DNA of 15,795 nt from CAZDIO01 sp964505555 (GCA_964505555.1 CAZDIO010000106.1:1-15795), one strand, 5' to 3'; shown: positions 7,981-15,792, counted from the first letter of the stretch. The notes: generated from the sequence alone by a model not told the origin. Made by a program: numbers and translations.

Positions 7981-8062
7981 CGGGAGTGGTGGAATTGGCA
8001 GACACGCTAGGCTTAGAACCTAGTGCTCAAAAGGCTTGGGGGTTCGAGTCCCCCCTCCCGCA
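7980..8062 (+). tRNA. tRNA-Leu (UAG)
   Basis: Type II tRNA with a long variable arm. The acceptor GCGGGAG (7980-7986) pairs with CTCCCGC (8055-8061) and the discriminator is A (8062). The anticodon stem CTAGG/CCTAG encloses CTTAGAA, so the anticodon is TAG. The variable arm is TGCTCAAAAGGCTT, and the T arm is GGGGGTTCGAGTCCCCC. No CCA is encoded (TGA follows), unlike the other intact tRNAs here, so the end must be added by nucleotidyltransferase. tig starts 81 bases downstream. Confidence 0.96.
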
Positions 8063-8143
8063 TGATGATAAATGTAGTGGTGCGAGGTAGTATCGCAAAG
8101 TAGTACAGCAAGTAGTAGTGCAATATCGTAACGCATCCTGTAT

Positions 8144-9523
8144 ATGGCAAAAGTTATGGAACCAATTATTTCAATCGAAGAGACACAAGAAAACGAACGA
8201 CAGATCCGGATTGCGATACCGCACAGTGTTTTTCGTTCACGCTATGATCAACAGCTTCGACGCGCGATGACTCAAGCTAACGTCAAAGGGTTTCGTCCTG
8301 GGCGAGCGCCTTTGGATATGGTTTCGAAGTTATATGGGGACTCGATCCGGGATGACGTGGTGGGGAATCTCTTGGGGGATGCGTACCGTGATGCGGTGAA
8401 GGAGCATTCCTTAAAAGTTGTAGGGAGGCCTGATATTAATGTCGATCCCGTCGAGGCAGACAAAGATCTCCAAGCAGTTGCTCGTGTTGATATCTTTCCA
8501 GAACCAAAGGTGAAGGACTATTTTGGAGTTGAGTTTGAAGTTGAGCTTGAGCAATTTCAAAACGACGAAGTGAAACGGGAGCTGGAGGTCATTCGCACCC
8601 GGTATGCTCGTGTTGAGCCGATTACAGAAGATAGAAGGAATATCTCAGCAGGAGATGTAGCGACGATAGATTACACAGCTACGGTGGAAGATAAGCCGTT
8701 TCAAGGTTCTGAAGGCTTGGATGCACAGGTCGAGGTTGGGGCGGGAGAGTTACCAGAGGAGTTTGAAAAAGCACTCTTAGGAATGTCCCTTGAGGAGGAA
8801 AAAGAATTTACGGTGGCTTTTCCCGAAGATCTTACCAATAAAGAGATCGCCGGAAAAGTTGCTAAGTATCGAGTAAAGCTAAAAGGGATCCATAAGAAAA
8901 TTCTTCCTGAGCTGACCGATGACTTTATCAAGGAGAATTTAAAGATCGACTCTCTCTCTGAGTTAGAAAAAGAGATTGAGGAGAATTTCAGGCGTCAAGT
9001 TGAGCAAAAAAATAAAAACGCTAAGGAGGAGAAGCTTTTTGTAGCGATCTCTTCAAAAAACTCCTTTCGGGTTCCCCAGGTGCTAGTTGATGAGGAGATT
9101 CGCACCATCTTTTTTGAGTCTGGAATTCTTAATCCCCGTGAGGAGAAATCCTACAAGATAGATGTCTCTCCATTTCGAGAACAGCTTCAATCTGCAGCTG
9201 AGGCTCGGGTGCGGCGAGGTATTCTCCTTCACCAGATTATCCAGCAGGAAAAAATTGAGATTTCAGATGATGATGTGGAAGCGTGGATTTTGAAGCAGGT
9301 GGAGGAGACAAAACAGGACCGCCAGAAGGTAGAGCAATATTTTGGCTTGCCAAAAAATACCGAAGGTTTAAAGAACCTCTTAGCAAAAGAGAAGATGACC
9401 GAACGGCTACTTGAGAAAGCTAAAGTGAGAGAGAGCGTCCGTAAGGAAGGAGAGCTCGCTGGAGAGGATTCAGAAAAGGTCGAAGGGAAGAAAGAGAAAA
9501 AGAAGAAAGGGAGAAGCGCATGA
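8144..9523 (+). CDS. tig: trigger factor, ribosome-associated chaperone
   Basis: ATP-independent chaperone that docks on ribosomal protein L23 at the exit tunnel and shields nascent chains; it also has peptidyl-prolyl isomerase activity. At 459 residues it is slightly longer than the usual 430-450. The N-terminal ribosome-binding domain carries the signature GFRPGRAP (49-56). The FKBP-like PPIase domain is about 168-253 (GDVATIDYTATVEDKPFQG onward). The helical substrate-cradling C-terminal domain is about 254-435 and starts with LPELTDDFIKE. The extra length is a Lys-rich tail. No convincing Shine-Dalgarno precedes the ATG at 8144; an in-frame ATG at 8156 is an alternative. It overlaps clpP by four bases and probably continues the tRNA transcript. 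Confidence 0.97.
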   Translation: MAKVMEPIISIEETQENERQIRIAIPHSVFRSRYDQQLRRAMTQANVKGFRPGRAPLDMVSKLYGDSIRDDVVGNLLGDAYRDAVKEHSLKVVGRPDINVDPVEADKDLQAVARVDIFPEPKVKDYFGVEFEVELEQFQNDEVKRELEVIRTRYARVEPITEDRRNISAGDVATIDYTATVEDKPFQGSEGLDAQVEVGAGELPEEFEKALLGMSLEEEKEFTVAFPEDLTNKEIAGKVAKYRVKLKGIHKKILPELTDDFIKENLKIDSLSELEKEIEENFRRQVEQKNKNAKEEKLFVAISSKNSFRVPQVLVDEEIRTIFFESGILNPREEKSYKIDVSPFREQLQSAAEARVRRGILLHQIIQQEKIEISDDDVEAWILKQVEETKQDRQKVEQYFGLPKNTEGLKNLLAKEKMTERLLEKAKVRESVRKEGELAGEDSEKVEGKKEKKKKGRSA

Positions 9524-10116
9524 ATTTCATACCGTATGTAATTGAGCAAACAGGTCGCGGAGAGCGAGCGTATGATATTTATTCACGGCTCCTTAAAGAC
9601 CGGATTGTTTTTCTTGGATCAGAGGTAAACGATGCGGTAGCAAACGTGATTACCGCGCAGTTTCTTTTCTTAGAGAGTGAGGATCCAGAGAAGGATATCT
9701 TCTTCTACATAAACTCCCCCGGAGGATCGATTACTGCGGGAATGGCGATCTATGACACGATGCAGTATGTCACGCCCGATGTTGGAACGCTCTGTTTAGG
9801 TCAGGCGGCAAGTATGGGAGCTTTTTTATTAGCGGCAGGTGCAAAGGGAAAACGCTCCGCACTTCCTCATGCACGGATTATGATTCATCAACCTCTTGGT
9901 GGCTTTCAAGGACAGGTTTCTGATGTTGAGATTCATGCTCACGAAATGATCCGTATCAAGCGCGAGATGAATGAACTTCTTGCAAGGCACACTGGTCGGG
10001 ATGTGGATCAGGTTCAGAAGGACACGGATCGTGATAACTTTATGTCTGCAAAAGAGGCAAAAGATTACGGAATACTTGATAACGTCGTAGTTCACCGTCC
10101 ACGGGCGGTTAAGTAA
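9520..10116 (+). CDS. clpP: ATP-dependent Clp protease proteolytic subunit
   Basis: Serine peptidase that forms a double-heptamer barrel and degrades proteins unfolded by ClpX or ClpA. At 198 residues it is standard length. The catalytic triad is S98 (GQAASMGA), H123 (MIHQPLGG) and D172 (TDRDNFM), at the expected spacing. NSPGGS (65-70) forms the oxyanion-side loop. The N-terminus has IPYVIEQTGRGERAYDIYSR, typical of the processed form's start. The ATG overlaps the tig stop as ATGA, and GGGAGAAG inside the tig end supplies the ribosome site, so the two are translationally coupled. Unlike many genomes, clpX does not follow at once: 205 bases with a separate promoter intervene. Confidence 0.98.
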   Translation: MNFIPYVIEQTGRGERAYDIYSRLLKDRIVFLGSEVNDAVANVITAQFLFLESEDPEKDIFFYINSPGGSITAGMAIYDTMQYVTPDVGTLCLGQAASMGAFLLAAGAKGKRSALPHARIMIHQPLGGFQGQVSDVEIHAHEMIRIKREMNELLARHTGRDVDQVQKDTDRDNFMSAKEAKDYGILDNVVVHRPRAVK

Positions 10117-10136
10117 GTAGTAATAAGTTTAGTGTG

Positions 10137-10150
10137 AAATAAGCTTATTT
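10137..10150. repeat. 14-base perfect palindrome between clpP and clpX
   Basis: AAATAAGCTTATTT reads identically on both strands, 20 bases after the clpP stop and about 80 bases upstream of the clpX -35. It could be a regulator site; AT-rich palindromes of this size also occur by chance. Confidence 0.35.
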
Positions 10151-10228
10151 AATGAATTACGGCCTTATAAAGGAGCTCATTTGTTTCTCAAGCGAGCTTG
10201 TCGACAATAAGTTTACGTTTTCAGTGGG

Positions 10229-10257
10229 TTGGCTCATAACAAGGTATCCGATATAAT
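10229..10257 (+). promoter_or_regulatory. clpX promoter
   Basis: TTGGCT (10229-10234; four of six matches to the -35) is separated by exactly 17 bases from a perfect TATAAT (10252-10257). The predicted transcript would begin near 10264 and carry a leader of about 58 nt ahead of the clpX GTG. This is the best sigma-70-type promoter I see in the window. Confidence 0.6.
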
Positions 10258-10321
10258 TTAGTTTCTAAATTGAGTTGGTATTTTCCAGAGACTTAAACGG
10301 AAACCATAAAGAAGGAAAACT

Positions 10322-11575
10322 GTGGGCGTAAGTAAAGGAAGTAATCGGGGACAATCAACGCTGGTCTGTAGCTTTTGCGGCAAAAGCCAGGAAGAGGTTC
10401 GAAAGCTGATTGCTGGTCCAGAAGTTTACATCTGCGATGAGTGTATCGATCTCTGTAATGATATCATTCTTGAAGAGGTCGAAGAAACAAGTGCTCAGGG
10501 AGATCTCGCCCCCGTTCCAAAACCAAAAGAGATTCGCACCTTTTTAGATCAGTACGTGGTTGGCCAAGACCATGCAAAAAAAATCCTCTCTGTTGCGGTC
10601 TACAACCATTACAAAAGAATTTACAACTTAAATACGAAGTCAGAAGTGGAGCTTTCAAAGTCCAACATCTTACTTGTTGGACCAACCGGTTCTGGAAAGA
10701 CCCTCCTTGCTCAGACCCTGGCCCGTTTTCTTGATGTGCCGTTTACCATTGCTGATGCGACAAATCTGACGGAAGCAGGGTATGTGGGAGAAGATGTTGA
10801 GAACATTATTTTAAACCTTCTTCAGGCAGCAGATTACGATGTAGAGAAAGCCCAACGGGGGATCGTCTATATCGATGAGATCGATAAGATCTCAAGAAAG
10901 TCAGATAATCCATCCATTACCAGAGATGTTTCCGGAGAAGGTGTTCAGCAAGCGCTCTTGAAAATTATTGAGGGAACAAAAGCAAGTATTCCACCAAAAG
11001 GGGGAAGAAAGCATCCTCAACAGGAGTTCTTACAGGTAGATACCACAAACATTTTATTTATCTGTGGCGGAGCGTTTACGGGACTTGATGATATCATTCG
11101 CCGCCGCACCGTTGGAAACGCACTTGGGTTCTCTGCAGACCTTCGATCGAAGAGAAAATCTGCCGAGGTGCTAAAAGAGGTTCAACCAGAAGATCTTCTT
11201 AAATACGGACTCATTCCAGAGTTCATCGGACGATTACCCGTCGTTGCAACGCTTGAAGAGCTTGATGAAGATGTGCTGATGAAGATCCTTACGGAACCAA
11301 AGAACGCCATCGCTAAGCAGTACCAAAGACTCTTTGAGATGGAAGATGTGCGCTTAAAGTTTACTGATGAATCACTTCGAGCAGTTTCTCGCCAGGCGTT
11401 GGCGAGAAAATTGGGCGCGCGAGGATTGCGCTCCATTTTAGAAGAGGTGATGCTTGAGGTGATGTATGAGATCCCATCCCAACAAGATATTAAAGAGGTC
11501 GTGATTTCGCAGGAGACTGTGCTGCGGAACGAACAACCCCTAATAGTCTACGAACACAAAGCCGAAAGCGCGTGA
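10322..11575 (+). CDS. clpX: ATP-dependent Clp protease unfoldase subunit ClpX
   Basis: AAA+ hexamer that recognises tagged proteins, unfolds them with ATP and threads them into ClpP. At 417 residues it is full length. The N-terminal zinc domain has C16, C19, C38 and C41. Walker A is GPTGSGKT (120-127) and Walker B IVYIDEID (181-188). The pore loop is GYVGED (153-158) and the RKH loop is at 229-231. The ClpP-docking tripeptide appears as LGF (268-270), where many have IGF. The sensor-2 segment is LGARGLRSILEE. It starts with GTG; GAAGG (10311-10315) sits about six bases upstream. Its stop codon is inside the left arm of a giant hairpin, so the transcript probably ends there. Confidence 0.98.
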   Translation: MGVSKGSNRGQSTLVCSFCGKSQEEVRKLIAGPEVYICDECIDLCNDIILEEVEETSAQGDLAPVPKPKEIRTFLDQYVVGQDHAKKILSVAVYNHYKRIYNLNTKSEVELSKSNILLVGPTGSGKTLLAQTLARFLDVPFTIADATNLTEAGYVGEDVENIILNLLQAADYDVEKAQRGIVYIDEIDKISRKSDNPSITRDVSGEGVQQALLKIIEGTKASIPPKGGRKHPQQEFLQVDTTNILFICGGAFTGLDDIIRRRTVGNALGFSADLRSKRKSAEVLKEVQPEDLLKYGLIPEFIGRLPVVATLEELDEDVLMKILTEPKNAIAKQYQRLFEMEDVRLKFTDESLRAVSRQALARKLGARGLRSILEEVMLEVMYEIPSQQDIKEVVISQETVLRNEQPLIVYEHKAESA

Positions 11576-11700
11576 GCGTTTAGATTTTTCCCGTATCCGT
11601 CGTTGCAAAGAGCTGAGAAAAGCCCTCGTTTACGGGTAGTAAAGTCGGGCTTTTCTCAGCTCTTTGCGCCTAGGCTACGGGATAAAATCTAAACGCTCAC
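11572..11700 (+). repeat. giant inverted repeat covering the clpX stop
   Basis: The outer arms 11572-11588 and 11684-11700 are perfect 17-base complements, and the left one contains the clpX TGA (11573-11575). CCCGTA/TACGGG continues the stem after a small bulge. The inner arms 11605-11625 and 11647-11667 form a perfect 21-bp stem. The loop is about 21 nt. It probably acts as a clpX terminator or 3'-end stabiliser, though no T-run follows. Confidence 0.88.
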
Positions 11701-12179
11701 CTTTAATCCTAGCGTTTGAGTAAGAGTAAAACTTAATTTTCCTTTCTCATGATGTGCCCATGCCCATTCCGATGCCCTATGCCTGTCGTTGCGAGCGAAG
11801 CGAAGCAATCTCGAACCCTTGTTGGAGTAACGATGAGGAGACAAACTTGTCCTAGTTCCAAAATGGAACTGCTCTAGTTTTGTGAGTTTTTGAAAAAACC
11901 GCTTGTTTTTGAGAAGTATCTGGGCATTGTTTTCTCTCTGATTTATTTCTCCTAACTTATCAACAAGACGAAATATTTTTTCTCCTAAAGAATCCTCCCT
12001 TCTTTGCGTTAGAAGTTTGTAGATTAGCGTTGTAATAGCGGTAATTATTAATAAATCGCTTGTCGATAGAGTAAACAGTGGTTAGCTTAGGGATAAGTTA
12101 TGCACTTTTTTGGACTTGTCCTCGGGGTTTTGACGTCTAAACGACTACTATTTAGGGAACACATAACGTTTAAGAGGCC
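11701..12179. other. non-coding gap upstream of lon
   Basis: No open frame of note. It holds the unpaired REP-like copy (11781-11819) and a small palindrome AGTTCCA-AAA-TGGAACT (11854-11870). The remaining 300 bases are AT-rich and must carry the lon promoter, but I find no convincing -35/-10 pair: TTGACG at about 12130 has only TATTTA 13 bases later. I see no recognisable heat-shock promoter. Confidence 0.5.
11781..11819 (+). repeat. dispersed REP-like repeat, single arm
   Basis: These 39 bases are identical to 1555-1593, including the core TTGCGAGCGAAGCGAAGC. At 1555 the copy faces an inverted partner and forms a hairpin; here no partner follows. Similar palindromic repeats are widespread in many bacterial genomes. 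It is probably a decayed or half element. Confidence 0.75.
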
Positions 12180-14654
12180 ATGAGCACAGAAATCGAGAAA
12201 TCAAATCCAATTCCACTTTTAGCACTTCGAGATATCATCATCTTCCCACAGATGGTGGTTCCTCTCTTTGTCGGTCGGGAAAAAAGTGTCCGCGCGCTTG
12301 AAGAAGCAGAGCGGCAGAAAAAACCGATCATGCTCGCGGCACAACGTGATGCAAAAACTCACCACCCGGGACCAGATGATATCTTCAACATCGGAACGCT
12401 AGGCGACATCATGCAGATGATGAAGCTCGCAGATGGCACCGTAAAGGTCCTCGTTGAAGGAAAAAAGCGCGCACGGGTTGAGAAGTATCTTGAAACAGAT
12501 AACTACTTTCTTGTTAACGTTTCTGAGCTTCCAGAAGTTGTCGAAGACTCTCCGGAATTAAAAGCACTGATTCGTTCCGTTCAATCTTCATTTGAAACCT
12601 ATGTGAAGCTTGGAAAGAAGATCAGCCCAGAGATGATTCACCAGGTCCACGCCCTAGAAGACCCGTTTCGTCTTGCAGATGCGATCATTGTTCACCTAAA
12701 CATTAAGCTTGAAGATAAGCAGCAGATCCTCGAGACAAACAGCGCTCTTGAGCGGCTTGAGAAGATCTACGAGCACATGAAGTCAGAGATCGAGATCCTC
12801 CAAGTTGAAAAGCGGATCCGTACTCGCGTCAAGAAGCAGATGGAAAAGACGCAGAAAGAGTACTACTTAAATGAACAGATGCGCGCCATTCAAAAAGAGC
12901 TTGGCGAAAAGGATGACTTTCGAAATGAGATTCAGGAGCTTGAAGACAAGCTAAAAGCAAAAGTAATGCCCGAAGATGTTCGGGAGAAGACAGAACGAGA
13001 GATCAGAAAACTGAAGATGATGTCTCCGATGTCTGCTGAGGCAACCGTAGTAAGAAACTACGTAGATTGGATCCTTTGCTTACCGTGGCATGAGTTCTCA
13101 GAAGAGAAGCTCGATATCGGGGAAGCTGAAAAGATCCTCGATGAGGATCATTATGGCCTCCATAAAGTGAAGGAGCGAATTTTAGAGTATCTTGCCGTTC
13201 AGAAACTCGTTGGTGAGATTAAAGGTCCAATTCTCTGTTTAGTTGGCCCTCCAGGGGTTGGTAAGACCTCTTTGGGAAGATCCATTGCACGAGCAACCGG
13301 GCGTGAATTTGTACGAATCGCTCTTGGTGGTGTTCGTGATGAGGCGGAGATTCGAGGTCACCGAAGAACTTACATCGGAGCCCTTCCTGGTAAGGTGATT
13401 CAATCGTTAAAGAAAGCAGGCAAAAGCAATCCGGTATTCTTACTTGATGAGATCGATAAGATGTCACAAGACTTCCGAGGCGATCCCGCAAGTGCGCTCC
13501 TTGAAGTGCTAGATCCGGAGCAGAACTTCACCTTTAATGATCACTACCTCGATGTTGATTATGATCTCTCAAAGATCCTATTTATCACCACTGCAAACTC
13601 CGTAAGTCAGATCCCAAGACCGCTTCTTGATCGTATGGAGCTAATTGAGATTCCTGGCTACACCGAGCTTGAGAAGGTGCAGATTACAAAGCGTTTTCTC
13701 CTGCCAAAAGTCAGTGAGAAAAACGGACTTGGAGATGAGAACGTAACGCTTGGAGATGATGCGGTTCTTGCGATCATTCGCCACTATACCCGAGAAGCTG
13801 GGGTGAGAAACCTGGAGCGGACAGTTGATAGTGTCTGCAGAAAAGTGGCCGTTTCTGTAACAAAGAAGGGCAAAGAGCATCACGAAAAGATTACCGAGCG
13901 AAATCTCGAGAGATACCTGGGACCAAAGAAGTTTAAGTATGGAAAGCAGGAAGAAGCAAACCAGGTGGGTATTGCTACCGGGCTTGCCTGGACAGAGACC
14001 GGTGGAGAGCTCCTCTTATCAGAGGTAGCGATCGTGCCTGGTCGTGGACGGCTGATTATCACCGGAAAGTTAGGTGATGTAATGCAGGAGTCTGCACAAG
14101 CAGCGATGATGTATGTTCGCTCGCGTGCCCACATCCTTGGTCTTCCAAAGGAGTTCTACTCAAAGATTGACATCCATATTCACGTTCCAGAAGGTGCTAT
14201 TCCAAAAGATGGTCCTTCTGCGGGTGTGACGATGGTCTCAGCGATCACTTCAGCGCTCACAGGAATTCCGATTGATCGAAACATTGCGATGACCGGAGAG
14301 ATAACTCTTCGTGGTCGGGTGCTTCCAATTGGTGGACTCAAAGAAAAAATTCTTGCTGCTCACCGCGGCGGAATTAAAAGAATTCTTATTCCAAAGGAGA
14401 ATGAGAAGGACATCGAAGAGATACCACCAAATGTTCGCGAAGGAATTGAGATTATCACCGTAAGCCATATCGATGAAGTTCTTCGTGAGGCACTGACGAT
14501 TGAAAATCCAAGTGACTTCTCAAAGATCTTAGCTGACCGAGGAACCCGTCTTCTTGACCTCTATGGAAAGCCAGATGCGGTCAACGGCACAGGTGCGGCA
14601 ACGGTTGGTTCCGCTGGTCAGGATAAGGGTGAAGTAGACGTCATTACCCACTAA
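12180..14654 (+). CDS. lon: ATP-dependent protease Lon
   Basis: Cytoplasmic AAA+ serine protease that degrades misfolded and regulatory proteins. At 824 residues it is full length for bacterial LonA. The N-terminal substrate domain (about 10-205, starting IPLLALRDIIIFPQMVVPL) is followed by a helical region. The ATPase has GPPGVGKT (356-363) and VFLLDEID (419-426). The protease domain has the catalytic dyad S680 (KDGPSAGV) and K723 (GGLKEK), 43 residues apart as in E. coli Lon. The tail after about 785 is Gly/Ala-rich and variable. AAGAGG lies a few bases before the ATG. The gap of 604 bases from clpX and the intervening hairpin indicate its own promoter. The order tig-clpP-clpX-lon is common in Proteobacteria. 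Confidence 0.98.
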   Translation: MSTEIEKSNPIPLLALRDIIIFPQMVVPLFVGREKSVRALEEAERQKKPIMLAAQRDAKTHHPGPDDIFNIGTLGDIMQMMKLADGTVKVLVEGKKRARVEKYLETDNYFLVNVSELPEVVEDSPELKALIRSVQSSFETYVKLGKKISPEMIHQVHALEDPFRLADAIIVHLNIKLEDKQQILETNSALERLEKIYEHMKSEIEILQVEKRIRTRVKKQMEKTQKEYYLNEQMRAIQKELGEKDDFRNEIQELEDKLKAKVMPEDVREKTEREIRKLKMMSPMSAEATVVRNYVDWILCLPWHEFSEEKLDIGEAEKILDEDHYGLHKVKERILEYLAVQKLVGEIKGPILCLVGPPGVGKTSLGRSIARATGREFVRIALGGVRDEAEIRGHRRTYIGALPGKVIQSLKKAGKSNPVFLLDEIDKMSQDFRGDPASALLEVLDPEQNFTFNDHYLDVDYDLSKILFITTANSVSQIPRPLLDRMELIEIPGYTELEKVQITKRFLLPKVSEKNGLGDENVTLGDDAVLAIIRHYTREAGVRNLERTVDSVCRKVAVSVTKKGKEHHEKITERNLERYLGPKKFKYGKQEEANQVGIATGLAWTETGGELLLSEVAIVPGRGRLIITGKLGDVMQESAQAAMMYVRSRAHILGLPKEFYSKIDIHIHVPEGAIPKDGPSAGVTMVSAITSALTGIPIDRNIAMTGEITLRGRVLPIGGLKEKILAAHRGGIKRILIPKENEKDIEEIPPNVREGIEIITVSHIDEVLREALTIENPSDFSKILADRGTRLLDLYGKPDAVNGTGAATVGSAGQDKGEVDVITH

Positions 14655-14660
14655 GGTGGA

Positions 14661-14696
14661 CCTTACGACTTTTGTTTCTTAATGAAAGTCGTAAGG
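14661..14696 (+). terminator. hairpin after lon
   Basis: A perfect 12-bp stem, CCTTACGACTTT/AAAGTCGTAAGG, with a 12-nt loop begins six bases after the lon TAA. A loose T-rich stretch follows (CTTCTTTACTC) rather than a clean run. It is probably the lon terminator. Confidence 0.6.
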
Positions 14697-14805
14697 AATG
14701 ATCTTCTTTACTCAATTCTTTTCCTATTACGGTTTTCTTTCTTTATATTCTCGCCATTTCATGTTGAAAGCTCCCCCCCATTAGTATAGCTTTGTTCGTC
14801 GCATT

Positions 14806-14832
14806 TTCGCTGTCGCCATAAACGACGGCGAA
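14806..14832 (+). repeat. short hairpin before tRNA-Val
   Basis: TTCGCTGTCG pairs with CGACGGCGAA over ten bases (one G-T pair) around a 7-nt loop, ending five bases ahead of tRNA-Val. It may be part of the leader or a processing signal. Confidence 0.5.
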
Positions 14833-14837
14833 CACGC

Positions 14838-14913
14838 GGGCGGTTAGCTCAGCTGGGAGAGCATCGGCCTTACAAGCCGAGGGTCGCAGGTTCGATCCCT
14901 GCACCGCCCACCA
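14838..14913 (+). tRNA. tRNA-Val (UAC)
   Basis: The acceptor GGGCGGT (14838-14844) pairs with ACCGCCC (14903-14909), the discriminator is A, and CCA (14911-14913) is encoded. The anticodon stem TCGGC/GCCGA encloses CTTACAA, giving TAC. The encoded CCA is also the first three bases of the inverted repeat that follows. Confidence 0.97.
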
Positions 14914-15033
14914 GAGTGGCATATTTGGCGAAGCTCTTCGTTGCGGAAAATTGCTGCGGTCCTCATGTGCACGGAGCACATTCCGGTCCTCGCAATTTCC
15001 GCGCCTCGATCTTCACCAAATCTGCCACTCTGG
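14911..15033 (+). repeat. giant inverted repeat starting at the tRNA-Val CCA
   Basis: CCAGAGTGGCA (14911-14921) pairs with TGCCACTCTGG (15023-15033). After one mismatch, ATTTGG/CCAAAT and GAAG/CTTC continue the stem. GCGGAAAATTGC (14943-14954) pairs with GCAATTTCCGC with one bulge, and the tip has ATGTGC/GCACAT. The total is about 123 nt, non-coding, and fills most of the Val-Asp tRNA spacer. Confidence 0.85.
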
Positions 15034-15107
15034 CGCAACGTCGTAACGCTCGTTGGGGGAGGGAACGCCTTCGGCGCAAGAGTTTTTGTGGTAACAGTTC
15101 CAGAGCG

Positions 15108-15184
15108 GGGGTGGTAGTTCAGCTGGTTAGAACGCCTGCCTGTCACGTAGGAGGTCGCGGGTTCGAGTCCCGTCCGCCCCGCCA
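15108..15184 (+). tRNA. tRNA-Asp (GUC)
   Basis: The acceptor GGGGTGG (15108-15114) pairs with CCGCCCC (15174-15180) with one T-G pair. The discriminator is G (15181) and CCA (15182-15184) is encoded. The anticodon stem CCTGC/GTAGG encloses CTGTCAC, giving GTC. The T arm is GCGGGTTCGAGTCCCGT. A T-run follows and may end transcription. Confidence 0.97.
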
Positions 15185-15194
15185 ATTTTTTTGT

Positions 15195-15345
15195 AAGATA
15201 GTAGTTCAGTTGGTTAGAACGCCTGCCTGTCAGGTAGGAGGACGTAAGCAATGCTCCGCTAGGAGCATTTAGTTTACGTAAAGCAACTAGGCGATTGCAA
15301 AGCAATCGCACGATCAACAGGGTTCGAGTCCCGTCCGCCCCGCCA
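15195..15345 (+). pseudogene. disrupted tRNA-Asp copy with hairpin insert
   Basis: A second tRNA-Asp-like sequence begins 11 bases after the first. Positions 15202-15241 match the D arm to the anticodon arm of the intact gene with two changes, keeping the GTC anticodon. Positions 15320-15351 repeat the T arm, acceptor 3' strand, CCA and T-run exactly. The acceptor 5' strand reads AAGATAG where the intact one reads GGGGTGG: four G-to-A changes abolish pairing. The four variable-region bases of the intact gene (15155-15158) are replaced by 78 bases (15242-15319) made of two perfect hairpins. It cannot fold as a tRNA and is almost certainly non-functional. Confidence 0.85.
15242..15319 (+). repeat. 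two-hairpin insert within the tRNA-Asp copy
   Basis: Hairpin A has an outer stem ACGTAA/TTACGT (15242-15247, 15274-15279) and an inner stem AATGCTCC/GGAGCATT with loop GCTA. Hairpin B is GCGATTGC-AAA-GCAATCGC (15291-15309). Hairpin B shares the GCAAAGC centre with the palindrome at 7795-7811. Confidence 0.8.
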
Positions 15346-15754
15346 ATTTTTCATGTCATTGTATAATTTTTACTTCTTGATCTTTTGTTTTTGTAAAACC
15401 CTCCATTAGGTAATCGTTAAAATAGAAGAGATTGGGTCAACTCAAGATCCTCCCAGGAAGCGCTCGACCCCCATGAACGCATGATCCACCCCGCGCACAC
15501 AAAGAAGGAAAAAAGTGATACACCTAATGAACGATAATTATTGAACAAATAGAGCGTTTGTTTTACTATGCAGGGTATAGTAAAAAATAGCTTATGTGTT
15601 TCTAGGGTTGATCTCGAGACTCAAATTGAAGGATTAGAACAACCTAGGATCCCTACGTTGCACTAAGTAGAGTACCTACAGACTCTATCCGAACCTCTAA
15701 GAAACCCCAATAGAATGAGATAGTTAGTAGCGCTAGTGAACGAAGCGTCAACTC
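15346..15754. other. gene-free region at window end
   Basis: No supported open frame or known RNA gene on either strand. The only clear structure is a perfect 9-bp stem TTTTACTAT/ATAGTAAAA with a 7-nt loop (15561-15585). I looked for features of tmRNA, SRP RNA and RNase P RNA and saw none. It may be a leader for genes beyond the window. Confidence 0.5.
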
Positions 15755-15792
15755 CTGCTCGATTACACCTATGAAGAACCATAGGAGAGCAG
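15755..15792. repeat. nested stem-loop at the window edge
   Basis: CTGCTC (15755-15760) pairs with GAGCAG (15787-15792), and inside it CCTATG (15768-15773) pairs with CATAGG (15780-15785) around AAGAAC. The internal loop is asymmetric (7 against 1). It may extend into, or regulate, sequence outside the window. Confidence 0.45.

Noticed and set aside
11900..12179. DnaA-box-like words (TTATCAACA, TTATGCACT) before lon
   Set aside because: Each differs from the consensus, they are not clustered, and no origin genes (dnaA, dnaN, gidA) are nearby.
14743..15317. Two minus-strand frames and one plus-strand frame across the Val/Asp tRNAs
   Set aside because: They translate tRNA genes and hairpin DNA (for example GLEPATSYVTGRRSNQLNY), a recurrent artefact of automatic annotation.
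15195..15345. tRNA-Asp copy read as an intron-containing functional tRNA
   Set aside because: The acceptor 5' strand cannot pair with its 3' strand, so removing the insert would still not give a working tRNA.
15420..15490. Possible SRP RNA-like AGGAAGC stretch
   Set aside because: The conserved tetraloop and the flanking symmetric loop of the 4.5S domain do not form.
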